A stretch of DNA of 64,000 nt, from assembly GCA_037903355.1 (NCBI GenBank), contig JBAJFE010000005.1:4092001-4156000 (forward strand). Reading direction: 5' to 3'. This DNA comes from Trichuris trichiura (taxonomy: Eukaryota > Nematoda > Enoplea > Trichinellida > Trichuridae). The notes below the pieces were generated by a model. It worked only from the letters and a program-made list of their open reading frames with translations, was not told the DNA's origin and searched no databases. Below, piece after piece: positions 11,202 to 22,633 of the stretch; positions within the stretch are counted from its first letter, which is position 1; each line of letters starts with the position of its first letter. Position numbers and translations under genes: made by a program.

Positions 11202-13528
11202 ATGTACAGCTTAAGAATTTGTGCATGCTCGAAGCTTGTCCTTGTCAGGATTAGAAATTTCCGGTTACGTACCAGATTACGTTGGTCGCTTTTGAGCAGA
11301 CGCACTTTCTCCCTCGACTCAGGCGAAGGCAGTGGCTTGACGGACACGGGCTTGTACGACGATGACGAACCATTGTCGAGCCGAACGGATTTTCGTGATC
11401 TTCAAAACTACTTGAGTTTACCGCAACCAAGCAGTCGTCACCGCCTTTACGTTATTCAGCCAAAACTGTCGACGCCCGAGCTGAAACGCCTTGCCACCAC
11501 AAACGAAGATTTACAAGTGGAAGCTGTACAGTTGGTTAAATCGGTGCCAGGTTGGACTGTAAGCGGTATAAATGAGTCGTTCGTTAAAGTTTCCCCGAAG
11601 ACGCGTTTCATCTTTGGTTCCGGAAAATTGGAAGAACTCAAAGCTATTGTAAGAAAGGTCACGCGATTGTTCGGCTATTTTCTTAAATATCGACAGACTG
11701 ACTCCTCTGCAACACAGAAGTCTCATTTCCGTTTTTGGCGTTCCCGTGTTCGATAGGTATGCGCTTTTCTTGGCTCTTTATGCGCACGTGTTTTACTTAA
11801 ACCTTCTTCTCCATCCGTAACAGCTTGTCTTACTTGCTTCGCACTGGAGACAGCGTTAGCTTTTTTCAAAACTTAAAATTTTACCGTAAGCCATTACAGG
11901 CACCTGTTTTTTTTGCTAGCATTCACTGCCATTTTCCAGCTTTTAAACCTAGTGATTGTATTAGCTTCGGCTAGATATGCTCAATAATTTTTTAAAGCGC
12001 TTATGTAGGCAAGATGCATTGAGCAGTAGCTGTCTTTTCAAGCGCCGTCCCGCTTTTTGGTACCTGATTATCATTTAAGATTTGAATTTTTAAAAGGATA
12101 CGTCCCCATTGTTTTTTTTACTCGTAACTACACCTACGCTTGATTAGCTTTTCAGCTCAATGCTGCAATTGAATGTCAATTGTGTCTGCTGAAATTTATT
12201 GCGCTCATTTCGCTTAGCGATAAAATTTCAATTACTCGCACTTTACACCTGCATTCTTTTAGGTTTACTGTAGCATTACAAATTTTCAAACTGTACGCCA
12301 ATAGCAAAGAGGCAAAGCTTCAAGCCGCGCTTGCTGAGCTGGAATACATGAAGTATAAAAGATTGCAGCTTCGATGGCACTTTGACCTTCCTGTTTAGGG
12401 TTCACGTGACCTCTTACTCGGCTGGTTTCATGCAAAAATATTTTCCGCGTACTCTGTTGCCCGTCGGAGTCAACTGGAAAAAAAGGGAAGAAATTATTTC
12501 CGTTAGTCTGTTGCACTTGTTGCTTTGTTCACATTTTGAATATATCTATTTGCAGCAGCGTCAGCTGAAGATGAAAGAGAAGCTGAAGGCTACCGTTGCG
12601 CAGAGAAACATCCTAAGGCAAAATGCTCAAAGGCGCCGCTTTCCAATAGTCGCCGTTGTCGGTTATACGAATTGCGGTATAAGTGCTACGCATGAGATTG
12701 TCGAATTTGGAAATGACCGCTTCCAGGCAAGACTTCGCTGATTCGCTGTTTATCCGAAAATGCAAATTTATCCGGAGAAGATCGATTCTTTGCCACGCTT
12801 GACGTCACCGTACACTCTGGAAAGCTTCCATGCAAATTATCCATTCTGTATGCCGATACTGTGGGCTTCTTTTCCAATCTTCCAATGGATTTGATGCCCT
12901 GCTTTAATTCCACACTTGAAGAGATCACTTACGCGGTGAGATACGAACACGTTGCGTAACGACTTGAGCGCATAGAGAATGTTTGCGTAGGACTTAGTGA
13001 TTCACGTCATCGATCGATCAAATCCCAATTGGCAATTTCAGCGTCAATCCGTTATTCATACATTCGACCAGCTGAACGCTGCTTGCAATTTGCATATGTC
13101 ACCTCTTGAAGTCTGGAACAAAAGCGATAAATTTCGGTTAAACTTTTAAGTCGAAGAGAGCATTTCAATTTTGTACTCCAACTTTTTGCAGCTTGGAAAC
13201 GGAAGACGACAAGCCAACAACGGTGGCTGTCGTTAGCTGCTTATCCGGCGATGGTATGGCAAAATTATTGACGCTCATTGAAGATCGTATTTTGACAACA
13301 ACAATGTACAAACGATTTGTTCTACGCATTCCAATCACCGGCGGATATCTAAGTTCACTTTACTCCATCGGCAGTATTGTATCAACTGAGACGTCGCAGG
13401 AAAGTGACCACATGTGCGTAACATTGGTGTCAAAGCGGTATCACATTGATAAATTGCTTGGAATGTATCCGAACGTTATTGAAGTGATGAATGAATCAAC
13501 CGGCACTACTACTACTACTACTGCCTAA
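11202..13528 (+). CDS. GTPBP6: HflX-type GTPase GTPBP6, mitochondrial ribosome factor (one apparent frameshift)
   Basis: HflX-family GTPase; GTPBP6 recycles and helps assemble mitochondrial ribosomes. Exons 11202-11756, 12263-12352, 12399-12501, 12556-12676, 12727-12935, 12991-13136 and 13192-13528 give about 519 aa (human 516). The N-terminus is rich in Arg, Ser and Leu with no acidic residue for about 35 positions, as in a mitochondrial targeting peptide. The HflX N-terminal domain (FIFGSGKLEEL, then FLNIDRLTPLQ) and a linker helix precede the G domain: G1 GYTNCGKTSL (split by an intron), G2 FATLDVT, G3 ADTVGF, G4 NKSD, G5 SCLSGDG. The end is a run of Thr codons. Between LEELKAIV and FLNIDRL the frame shifts by one base at an A run (about 11651-11658), and no legal intron repairs it. 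Otherwise nothing looks like a pseudogene. Confidence 0.9.
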
Positions 13529-14050
13529 AAATGTGGTCAATTCATTCAGCGCCGTCAACAACAGCATGAAGATTGCAGCGCGTAAGTATACTGTGCACGT
13601 ACACTTTTACGGAGACCAACAATACACCATACAAAAGGAGAGCGGCGCAGAAAGATAATAAAGAAGAATTATCAGTGCGTACGTCACGCAGACGCGTTTC
13701 ATTTGCGGTGGGACGCAAAAAAAGGTGAACGGAAAGTACAAACAACTAATATGGCCTCTGCGTAACGGCTGGTCGGTCGGGTATTTTTGGCGCCGGTTTG
13801 TTGTAAGCGTAGTTCGGCGGGTGAATTACTTTTCTGAAAAATTCAAATTTTTCAATTATTCACCAAAAAACGGTCGCGAACCATTCACAAAACGCTACGT
13901 CACTCTTAAGCACGTACAATTCAAAAAAAAAAGAACATCTACGCTCACCGTCCGTACATAATCGCTGCTCGCTCATTTAGGGCGCCTTTAAACAAATGAT
14001 CGTATTCAAAAATTTTGCTTTTAAAAAAGTCAACTATTATTTTTACGAAC
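13529..14050. other. Convergent spacer between GTPBP6 and dynamin
   Basis: The two genes end towards each other here. There is an AATAAA at 13657 on the + strand, well placed to end GTPBP6. No coding signal was found. Confidence 0.4.
13657..13662 (+). promoter_or_regulatory. Possible poly(A) signal of GTPBP6
   Basis: AATAAA lies 129 bp after the GTPBP6 stop codon, in a plain A-rich setting. This is a short motif only, placed by position. Confidence 0.35.
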
Positions 14051-17000
14051 TTACTGAGGGATAAGTGGGGGCGGTAAACTTTGGTTCAAAGTTGGCGCCG
14101 GTCGACTAGGAATTTTCGGAATCGGATTTGCAGGTACCGACAACGCTGCCGATGTTGGAGCCGTTGGATAAAGTTGCGCTGGCCAATTTCCAGCGGCTGC
14201 GGTCGCTCGGACGGCGCCGGGATTGCTAGCGACGCGAGGTAAACTCGGAGAAGACGGACCATTGGCCGCAATCGGCCTAAAAACAATGAATGACCGTACG
14301 TACTACTTTTCATTCATAAATTTTAAAAAAGATGGAATATTCAAAAAAAGTAAGTTTAAAAAATAGTACAGCAAAGCTACCTTGGAGGAATGACATTTTC
14401 CGGCTTTGCCCACGGTTTGCTCGGCGCAATGTCAATTTGCATAGGCGGCGCTGATACGATCGCGCTGGCCGTACTCATCGAGACGTCTCCAATGATACGC
14501 AGCGCTTCCTTGCAGGCGTGATACATTCTTAACATCTCTTCCCGCCGTTGAGTCGCCGCCGCGCTTTCTTCCATTAACGAATCCTAGTGAATGGGCACAA
14601 ATTAGAATAAGCGACGCTTTTTTAAAAAAAAGTCTCATTATCACTTGATCGCCGCACTGATACAAATGGGCTAACAGTTCGCTGTGGATAAACTCGTTCG
14701 TCTGCAAAATTGACCATAGTATTTGGTTACAAGTTGGCATGAATGACTTTCGCGTACGCTATGAATCATCAAATGCATAATGGCTTTTGGCACCAAATCC
14801 CGAATAGTTTTGGTGACTATGCGCATGTAGGAGTCGACCAGATTTCGAATCGTCTCAACTTGCCGCTCCAATTGAGGATCCATGCTCGAACTTTCCTCGG
14901 CAACCTTAAAGCAACAAGATCAACAATAAACAGCGTCAACAACAACTTTTGTTGTTGTTTATTTGTTTACCTCTTCGTCTTGCCGAGGCTGCTTCTCCGG
15001 ATAAACACCGGCACGAAGAAAACTGGCTTTCCACGCTTCAACGTCATCCAGCGTCAAAGCGGACAGTTCCAGTTGCTTGTAATCTTTGTAAACATTCCTA
15101 CAATAGGATGGACGACGAGTGATCACAGTTATGCTAATGTTTAGTACATCCAATGTACAAGTGCTTACGTGTACCTTGACATGTCTACGTGACACCTTCC
15201 TCGTTGGGCCTTTGCATAACATTCGGAGGAATAAGGACCACTCCAACGCGACGAGACAGCCATGCAAAACAAACACTGTACAACATAAATGCGTGCAGAA
15301 AAAGTAGACGCAAGCGAAGGGACGACGCATCGATGACCCGTACGAAAGCGCATGCAGGGATGAATGACCCAATGGTTAAATCATGCGTATTTTTTTTAAA
15401 AGAGCAATGCGCCGAGATGAGATAGCCGGATAGCTTACTTATTATCCGGATAGAACAAAGCGAACTTGTGCGTCCTTGACATGAATCCAGCTTCGACGTC
15501 GCGCAATTTCAGCCCGTCCAAAGGAAGCATATACTTCTTCTCTTTTTCCTTTTGCATATGCAAATTTAGTTAAGCAATGGATGATATTGATTGAAAAGCG
15601 AATAATATACTTCGTCGTCTTTGTACCAGGAAAGATTGTCCGAGCTGAGGACGAACCAGAAGTCGCGTGAACCTCCCTTCATGAATGAGATGTTGTGAAT
15701 GGTCAACCAACCCTTACGAATCACTTGGTTGCCCAAATTTTTTTGCCTCTGAGTGGCTGAGGCTTTGGCTTCGGCGCTACATTGCACAACAAGAATTAAC
15801 AAATACAACTTGGCTTCGAGAGTACGCATAAGCGGCAGCCTACTTTGCGAATCCAATGAAATCTTCGTGATTAGTATTCATGTAGGCCAATTCGTATTCT
15901 ACCAAAAGAATTAGCTGATCTTTGCACCGTTGCTCTCGGTCTCGTAGCTGGCTGTTAACTATCCGCTCAACGTCCTCTCTCAGTCGTGGATAACGACTCA
16001 TCTAGAAACAACGACCGAAGGCCATAAATTCAACAGTTTTAGTATTTTGCATGGCGTAAAATGCTTCCCGCCTGTTACCGACACATGCCTATGCACACCT
16101 AGGCGTTACTTCTACTTTTCAGCTCGTGAAATACATATTAACAAAAAAGGTGAACTTGACTACTCTTTACTGGACGCTACAGTAATTCAAAATTTCAAAT
16201 TCACAGCGTTCGCTGGTAAGGGCGCTTCTGGCCAATGAGCGCTTTGGCTAACGAGCGAGTAAACAACTGCTTCTACGTCGGCTCTAATGCCACTACGCGG
16301 CAGTCTCGGGCAAAGAAAATTTTAAATTACTGTAGGAAAATGCAGGTACAAGCAAATAGAATGCTTACATTTTCGGCGCAAGAATTGATCACGGTGCCCA
16401 ATTCCGTGACTACCAAGTCGACGCACTTGAGCGCGGGTTCCTTCAGGCGGGAAATCTGCTTCTTGACAATAGCCTCGAAAGCCATGTCCGGCGTAAAGAG
16501 ACCAACTCTTAAAAAAAGAGCAGTTCACTTTAAGACTGGTCGGCTACGTTGCAGCCTACCGTATTCCATGGATGTTTCGAATCGCGTAGGCGATTTCTTT
16601 GCGCAATTCCTTTTCGTTGATTTCCATTTTAACAATTTCGAACGGAAAGCGCTCGTGGAAGAGCCGATTGATTCTGGCTCCGCCGCTAAGCTCGTTGACG
16701 GACACGTCCTTGCCGCTGCTGCCTTCGATGCTTTTTTCAAAGTCGGCGCAAAACTGCTGCACCATTCTAAAAAGTGGACGACGACGACTTTAGCTTTGTC
16801 TACGCGCAGGCGCAAAGCGAAAAAACGTACTGCAACATGGCCTTGGTTTTGCGAGCGGGATCGTCCGGTCGGTAGTTTTTATACTCGGCGACGTCTTTTT
16901 CCAAAAGGAGCATTTGCTTCTGCAAGCGATCGCGCAAAGCGGGCAACGTGTCCCGTATGTGGTTGGTCAATTGTTGATTTAAAACTTTCTGCAAAAAAGG

Positions 17001-19298
17001 CGTCCCCATACGGTCAGCCATATGCCTGAAAATCATTTTTTTAAAAACTACAGTAGGAAAAAAGTCGCCTCCTTCGCCTACCTGTAACTCGGATGACTCA
17101 GAAAGAATCGTCTTTCGGCCTCCAACGCCGCTCGAATGTCTTTTTTGCCGTCAATGTCCTTTTGGCTTCGATTTACAATGCCAATGTATCCTGCAGGTAA
17201 GCAACTATTCAAAATGACGTCGGCGAACTAGAAATGGTTGTACACCTCTCCGGAGAGGCAGAAGTCGATTTTCCAAAATTTCCCGCGCGTCCGTGCCCTC
17301 GTCCATCAAGTCCAATTTTGTAATGACGCCAATGGTTCTCTGTCCGGCAGGGTCCACTTCCTTTGCCATTTTTAGGGCGTCCGACGTGGCCAGATCCGTA
17401 TTCGCAGCAGTAACGGCAAGAATCAGGCAATTCTCACGAGTTATATAAGTGAGAATCATATCCCGAATTTGTTGCTCAATGTCGGGTGGTTGATCTCCAA
17501 CCGGCACTTTCGTCAGTCCGGGAAGATCGATCAAAGTTAAGTTCAACACTGTTCAAATATAGAGGCTAAGGCTAGTTGTCATTCAAGAAAAACGATGAAT
17601 GAACAGGAATACCGTTTGGCGAGTATACGCGTAGATTAATGGGTAATGAAGAAATTCCCTTATTGCTACCGACGGCTCGATCCGTTTCAGCCTCGATTTC
17701 CTGACGGATGAGATCAAAGTCTCCATATTTTTGCCCTTTTTTGTGCAGGAATTCACCGTACTCTTAAATCGTAAACAAATCAATGGACAACACCTTATCG
17801 TTGCGCCACTACAAAATCTTCGCGCGGTATTGAATATATTCAAATTTTTTTTTACTCAAAATTACTCGTTGTATGAATGAGCAAAATAGGCGCTGTCAGA
17901 TCAATTGATTTATGCTAATTCACGTACCACAATGACAACAACAGTCACTGCCTACTACGACAAAATAGCTTCCCACGCTGCGCGGTATACTATCTCCTAA
18001 AATTGCCAAATTTGGTCGTAGTATCAAATTTCATTCTATCAGCCCGCTGCCATAACGATTCGTCATTTAATGTATCAATGAACATTCAATGTGAGCTCAT
18101 CCGAACGTGAACTGATACGCAAGTAGTGTACGCTGCGTATTGCGTCAATGTTCCCCCAACACAATCGCCCCATTCATTTAAGAAATTATCAATGGGCATA
18201 AAAAGTGATGATCTCACAAGTTGTACGATAATTATGCGTAAACACATCTGAATGGTGCAGCTTTTTTTGTTGATAAAGAATAGCGGAACAACAAATAGTG
18301 CCCTCGCCATTATCGGATATTGTTAAGCGCCCATGCGATCGTTATAGGCCTTAAAATAGCGCACCATCCATTAAAGAAGAGGTCTACAACTTCATTGTCT
18401 TTAAAAGGGCTACTAATTTCATTCATTGATAAAAAAGACTCATTAAAAGAAATTAGCATAGCTTCCCTATCGTAAACAAAGTTACGAACTGACTTTTTAA
18501 ATTGTTCCGCAAAAGTTGATATCGCAGAAAAGAGAATTATGCCACTTGGATGAATGAAGTAGTAAAAAAAATTTGCATAAATTCTTACCAACACTATTGT
18601 CATGAATTAGTTGCAAAATGAGGGGCCGACGCGTAACGATTCCGGATCCTCTCGGTAAGAAATCCCTAAAAGAAGAACATATTAGTCAAATGAGCTAATA
18701 AAGGCGAACACTGTCTCATTAATGAGCTTAAGTTCATTAAAGGAAAAACCGTCTGCGATGTATTGAATAAATGAGCGTAAATTCATTCTTAAATAGGACG
18801 ACTTTTACGCAACCTAAAGTTGGTCGATTATCAGCCAATAGCGCGCGATCAATAATGGACAAATGGAGCAAGCTGATGTGGAAGAATGTTCACGACGATG
18901 ACGACGGTCAAATTGCTAATAATCGTATTGAATCAATCGAGTCGTACGCCAATGGACAAATAGGGACAACGACCCGATAAATGCAGGCTTTTGCGACTTT
19001 AAGTTACGAGATGGAAAGCGTGAATCAATACGACGCGCGCATGCCGAAACTACGACGCGCCAATGGCGAGAAAATTTAGTTTACTTTTAGCCCACATCAT
19101 TTTGAAAAAGCAAAAAGCGATGGATACTCACTTTCCGACGAAAGCTTCCAAAACGCTCGACTTGCCGGCGCTTTGCCCTCCAACAACGGCAATTTGTGGC
19201 AAGTCCAAAGCAAGTGAAACACCCAAATGAGTAAATGCATCTTGCAGTTGATTCACCAGCGGAATCAACTGCTGCATTCCCTGGTTCATCCAAGCCAT
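14051..19298 (-). CDS. dyn-1: Dynamin (classical, PH and proline-rich domains)
   Basis: Large GTPase that pinches off clathrin-coated endocytic vesicles. Sixteen exons join in phase: 19132-19298, 18589-18665, 17613-17762, 17246-17548, 17082-17190, 16831-17025, 16560-16766, 16369-16507, 15844-16001, 15611-15776, 15439-15548, 14971-15097, 14758-14904, 14645-14701, 14381-14583, 14051-14276; total 846 aa. The G domain shows [38 protein letters not shown] and VNRSQKD. Stalk sequences (LADRMGTP-like, [21 protein letters not shown]) follow, then a PH domain ([25 protein letters not shown]), the GED ([40 protein letters not shown]) and a Pro-rich tail. The PH domain and tail mark this as endocytic dynamin, not the mitochondrial Drp1. 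Intron 2 (17763-18588) is unusually long at 826 nt; no coding content was recognised in it. Wording follows nematode DYN-1 closely, from memory. Confidence 0.97.
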
Positions 19299-20345
19299 TG
19301 CGTTGCTTATTAACGGGCCAACGCGAAGACGACCACTCTACAGAGCAACGACAAAATTTTTAGTAGCGAAAAGGATGGCAGAAAAATTTGCTAGCAACAA
19401 CAAGTCCGGCGAATGGCCGAAAACGAAAACCGCCGCGAACTTATTACTCATAAATTGACGAACAATTGAAAAGAAAAACATGCGGACAAAAAATTAAAAT
19501 AACACTTTTAAAGCGCAACGCGAAATGTCCACCCGCAACAACGACCTACAAGAAGCCGCCAGTGTTCGAAAGAAATCAAGAACAAAAGCCCCAACGCATG
19601 ACAAAGGCTTCTCTCAAAGCTACAGTACTCAAATTTTCTATTTAAAAATTAAAAGGTTCGCTTAGCAAACGGACCCTTAAATTATAACTCGACAACGAAG
19701 CAAATCGTCTTTACCGCTGCCAGCTTGCCTAAGTTAAGCCAAAGGGTGAATCGGTTATTTTCATTTCAGCATTTCAAAAATATGACTTTTTCATAAATTA
19801 CCAATGCGCCAAAGCATTCTTTGCTGTTCAAAACATAATAGGTTAGCTTGAAAAAAACAAATAAAAATTATTTTGTTTTGCTTTCAGCCCAACTGAGTGA
19901 TAGAGACAAAGGTTTTCGATTCAATCGATTACGGTGGGAAATACAGTATGGTCTAAGCAAGAAACTGTACGAAATCGTTATTACGCAGCCGGTTTTTACA
20001 CAAAACATTGTTTTTTAATATTAAAAGCAAATACTTGAACTGACAGAACCATTAAGGGGCAGTAACTTCAGCAGTATAAGTTTTTAGTTACCAACAAAAG
20101 TTGGGTAACGCTTCCGACTAAGCCTTTAATAAACTTTACCTAAATTTAGTATTTTGCAATATTTTAACGCTAGCCACTGCTAATCCGGTTGTTTACGCAA
20201 GCTATGGTTGTAATAAGCAGGTTCAAGCAATCAAACCTGAGCATCTTTCAAGTACCGGCTTTTTATTGTCACAAAATTAGCTTGGTGGGATGTGTTGTTT
20301 CGCTTCCAGGTTGTTGACAAAGCTGGACATAAAGGCTTGCAAAAA
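19299..20345. other. Divergent promoter region between dynamin and MFF
   Basis: About 1 kb of AT-rich DNA between the two start codons. The genes point away from each other, so both promoters should lie here. No reading frame of interest and no clear TATA-type element was seen. Confidence 0.4.
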
Positions 20346-21172
20346 ATGAGCCTTTTAAAGCATTCTGCTCCTACTGCCGAGACTTACGCTCCCGTAAAAT
20401 CGGCAAACTCTTTTTCCGTGACGGAAGAGATGATTGTACCGGATAGGATTATAGTTTTTGGTAAGTAAACTGCGGCACGGGAGTTTTTTTGTTTAAAACC
20501 GCCTAACACTTTTGTTTTTTTTTGCTTTTGCAGACGGGAATATCGCCCAGAATGGAGATACGGAAGAAGTAAGCGCCAATTGCGATTCGAACGAAGTATT
20601 CGCCCCTCAAGTCCTTTCGGAAGAATCTGCCAATACGGATCGAGAGTCCAGCCGCTCTGCGTCCGTCCTTGACGTCTCAAACAGTGGCCAAGCCAAGGTT
20701 CATGCAACGTCAGCCAGAGATGCCGATTCCACTATTTTACCTCCTAAGCGTGTCAATATCCGCTACTTACCCAAGATACCGCCCGAAGAGTAAGCAATAT
20801 GAGTTGTTTTGTATTTTGGAATGTTAAGAAGGCGGGGTAGATTTTCCTTCCACGTCGATACCACATTCCAATATTATCATGTCGGCGTTCAAGCTTGCCG
20901 CGTAAATGTGCAGCAAGTCTATAACCGACATTACATTACGATAACGCTTATTGGTAGATGTTTATTGCAATGATAATTGTTGTAGCGACGAAGACTTGAA
21001 TCCAACCGAGCAATACGAGGCTCTAATGAATATAGTTCAAACTCAGGAAGATCGACTTGCCAAAATGGAAGCTCAATTGACCGAATGTTTATGGTTGTTA
21101 AGATCTGGTTGCGCTTTGTTTTTGATAGGCTTTATAAGCGTCATCGTCTCGAAATGTCGCCGTCGGCTCTAA
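20346..21172 (+). CDS. MFF: Mitochondrial fission factor (MFF)-like tail-anchored protein
   Basis: MFF is an outer-membrane adaptor of mitochondria and peroxisomes that recruits Drp1 for fission. Exons 20346-20460, 20534-20789 and 20986-21172 join in phase to 185 aa. Near the N-terminus the sequence EEMIVPDRIIVFD matches the family motif M-x-VP-[ED]-[RK]-[IL]-x-V that binds Drp1. The middle is acidic and Ser-rich. A short coiled coil follows (QYEALMNIVQTQEDRLAKME), then one C-terminal hydrophobic segment (GCALFLIGFISVIV) ending in basic KCRRRL, the pattern of a tail anchor. It is shorter than vertebrate MFF and has one rather than two fission motifs. Identification rests on the motif, coiled coil and anchor in the right order. 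Confidence 0.8.
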
Positions 21173-21299
21173 GCAGATGTCGTTCCTTGTTTTTTCCAGC
21201 TGACGGACAAAATAGGCGCTTTGCACTTTCCTTTTCACTCACGTCGCTTAGGTAAATGTAATTTTTGTTTCAGACGTCCAAACGGTCGCTAGTAAACGC

Positions 21300-21908
21300 A
21301 TTTTATGCAAATTAGATTCATTGCTGTAAGAGCCCGAGCTTTACAGGTCGTAAAGTTCTCAAAATTTATTTTTCCCTGCTTGCAAGCTTGTTTTTCGCGC
21401 GCAATCGATAGGTGGGCGTGAAATAAATGCGCTTAGTTCAAATCTTACTGTAGAACCAAATGGGACGCAGGTAACATGAGTCGTTTGAATTTGAAATACA
21501 ACTCAGCAGCAATGCGCTTCATTCTAAATGTCATCCTCGCGGTTTTTTAGTGGCGGAGATTCTTTTATTGCAGTGAAATGCCAATTATTCACCGTTAAAG
21601 GCCTCGGGAGTTTATCATATGCTAATTAGATTCGTTGTTGTAACGCCCCGAGCTTTGCAGTTTGTAAAGTTTTCAAAATTTATTTTTCCCTGCTTGCAAG
21701 CCTGTTTTTTGCGCATAATCGCTGGGCGTGCCTAAAATAAAATACACTTAATTCAAATCTTACTGTATAACTAAATGGGACGCAGGTACAATCGACCGTT
21801 TGAATTTGAAATTCAACTCAACGGCAGTGCGCTTCGTTCTAAATGACATCTTCGCATTTGTTTAGTGGTAGAAATTCTTTTATTGCAGTGAACTCCCAAT
21901 TATTTATC
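21300..21908. repeat. Direct tandem duplication of about 300 bp (two copies)
   Basis: Copy 1 (about 21300-21594) and copy 2 (about 21618-21908) share many blocks in order: tgctaattagattc-type starts, cccgagcttt, caaaatttatttttccctg, cttgcaagc, aaatgggacgcaggta, tttgaatttgaaat and attcttttattgcagtgaa. They differ by scattered substitutions and small indels, so the duplication is not recent. No coding potential was seen. Confidence 0.8.
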
Positions 21909-22174
21909 GACAGATGCTTCAAGAATCTATGATTGTACTACAAAGTTGATTTTTACGAAACGGCTCGTGAACATCGTCGCTGCGCCAAAAACGGTCGATC
22001 CGGTTGAGGAGTGTTGCCGCGTCTTGTAAGCGTAAGATGATACTTTTTTCAATGAACTGAATTTTCAATGAACGTCGGAATTTCACGTTGCGCACTGCCG
22101 CTAGAACCAGTTTTGTTGATGACAAAGTTGGCACGTAGTACGTTTAATATTTAGCAGTCGAGCCGCGGAGCATT

Positions 22175-22633
22175 TTACGCGTAAGTATCGATAGGGCAAA
22201 GTTGCGATTCCTTGTGTACCGACTTCATATAATGCTGTTTAACGTCTTTCTGAAAAATTTGTGAATGAATGTCGTCCTTAATTCTTGTACGGACATGACC
22301 TTTCATTTCCTTATATTGCACCGAGTTGGTTTGAATTCCATTAGATCCATTTGTGATGGCTAAAGATAGCTTATGTGTTTTCGATGCTTGAAGGTGTGGC
22401 GGTGGTCTGCTCTGATTTTGCTTCCTTAATCCGACTCAATCTTACGGTTATCAAAGTTGTAGTTAGAACTCGTTTTACGCGATTTTCGCTGCGAACTAAC
22501 CAGTTTCAGTCGCGGCTTCGCTTTTAATCCAATCGATGAACATTCTGATGACTTTGCTCTCTTCGAAGGGTCCAAAATTAGTGAGTTTAACGAGCAGGCG
22601 CCCATTTGGCTGCGCATTGCAGCTTTTGCTCGA
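22175..22633 (-). CDS. Unidentified protein, two exons (partial model)
   Basis: I do not recognise this gene. Exon 22501-22633 reads NGRLLVKLTNFGPFEESKV then an amphipathic stretch RMFIDWIKSEA, and splices in phase (66-nt intron, donor GTTAGT) to exon 22175-22434, which stays open for 86 codons. That exon is rich in Lys, His, Gln and Ser (RPPPHLQASKTHKLSLAI, HVRTRIKDDIHSQIFQKDV) and ends ...CPIDTYA. The 5' end is not found; an acceptor at 22634 suggests at least one more upstream exon. The 3' end may instead splice at 22178 to an exon near 22110 that reads SAQREIPTFIENSVH. The opposite strand also has an open frame here, so the strand call is moderate. Confidence 0.4.

Noticed and set aside
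11643..11690. 48-nt GTAAGA...CGACAG intron in GTPBP6
   Set aside because: Good splice signals, but the exon after it would be in the wrong frame and the conserved FLNIDR would be lost.
18310..18603. 97-codon minus-strand frame
   Set aside because: It runs from the short second dynamin exon into the long intron; the domain order requires splicing at 18589.
14051..19298. Calling the dynamin Drp1 because MFF is next to it
   Set aside because: A PH domain and a proline-rich tail are present; Drp1 has neither.
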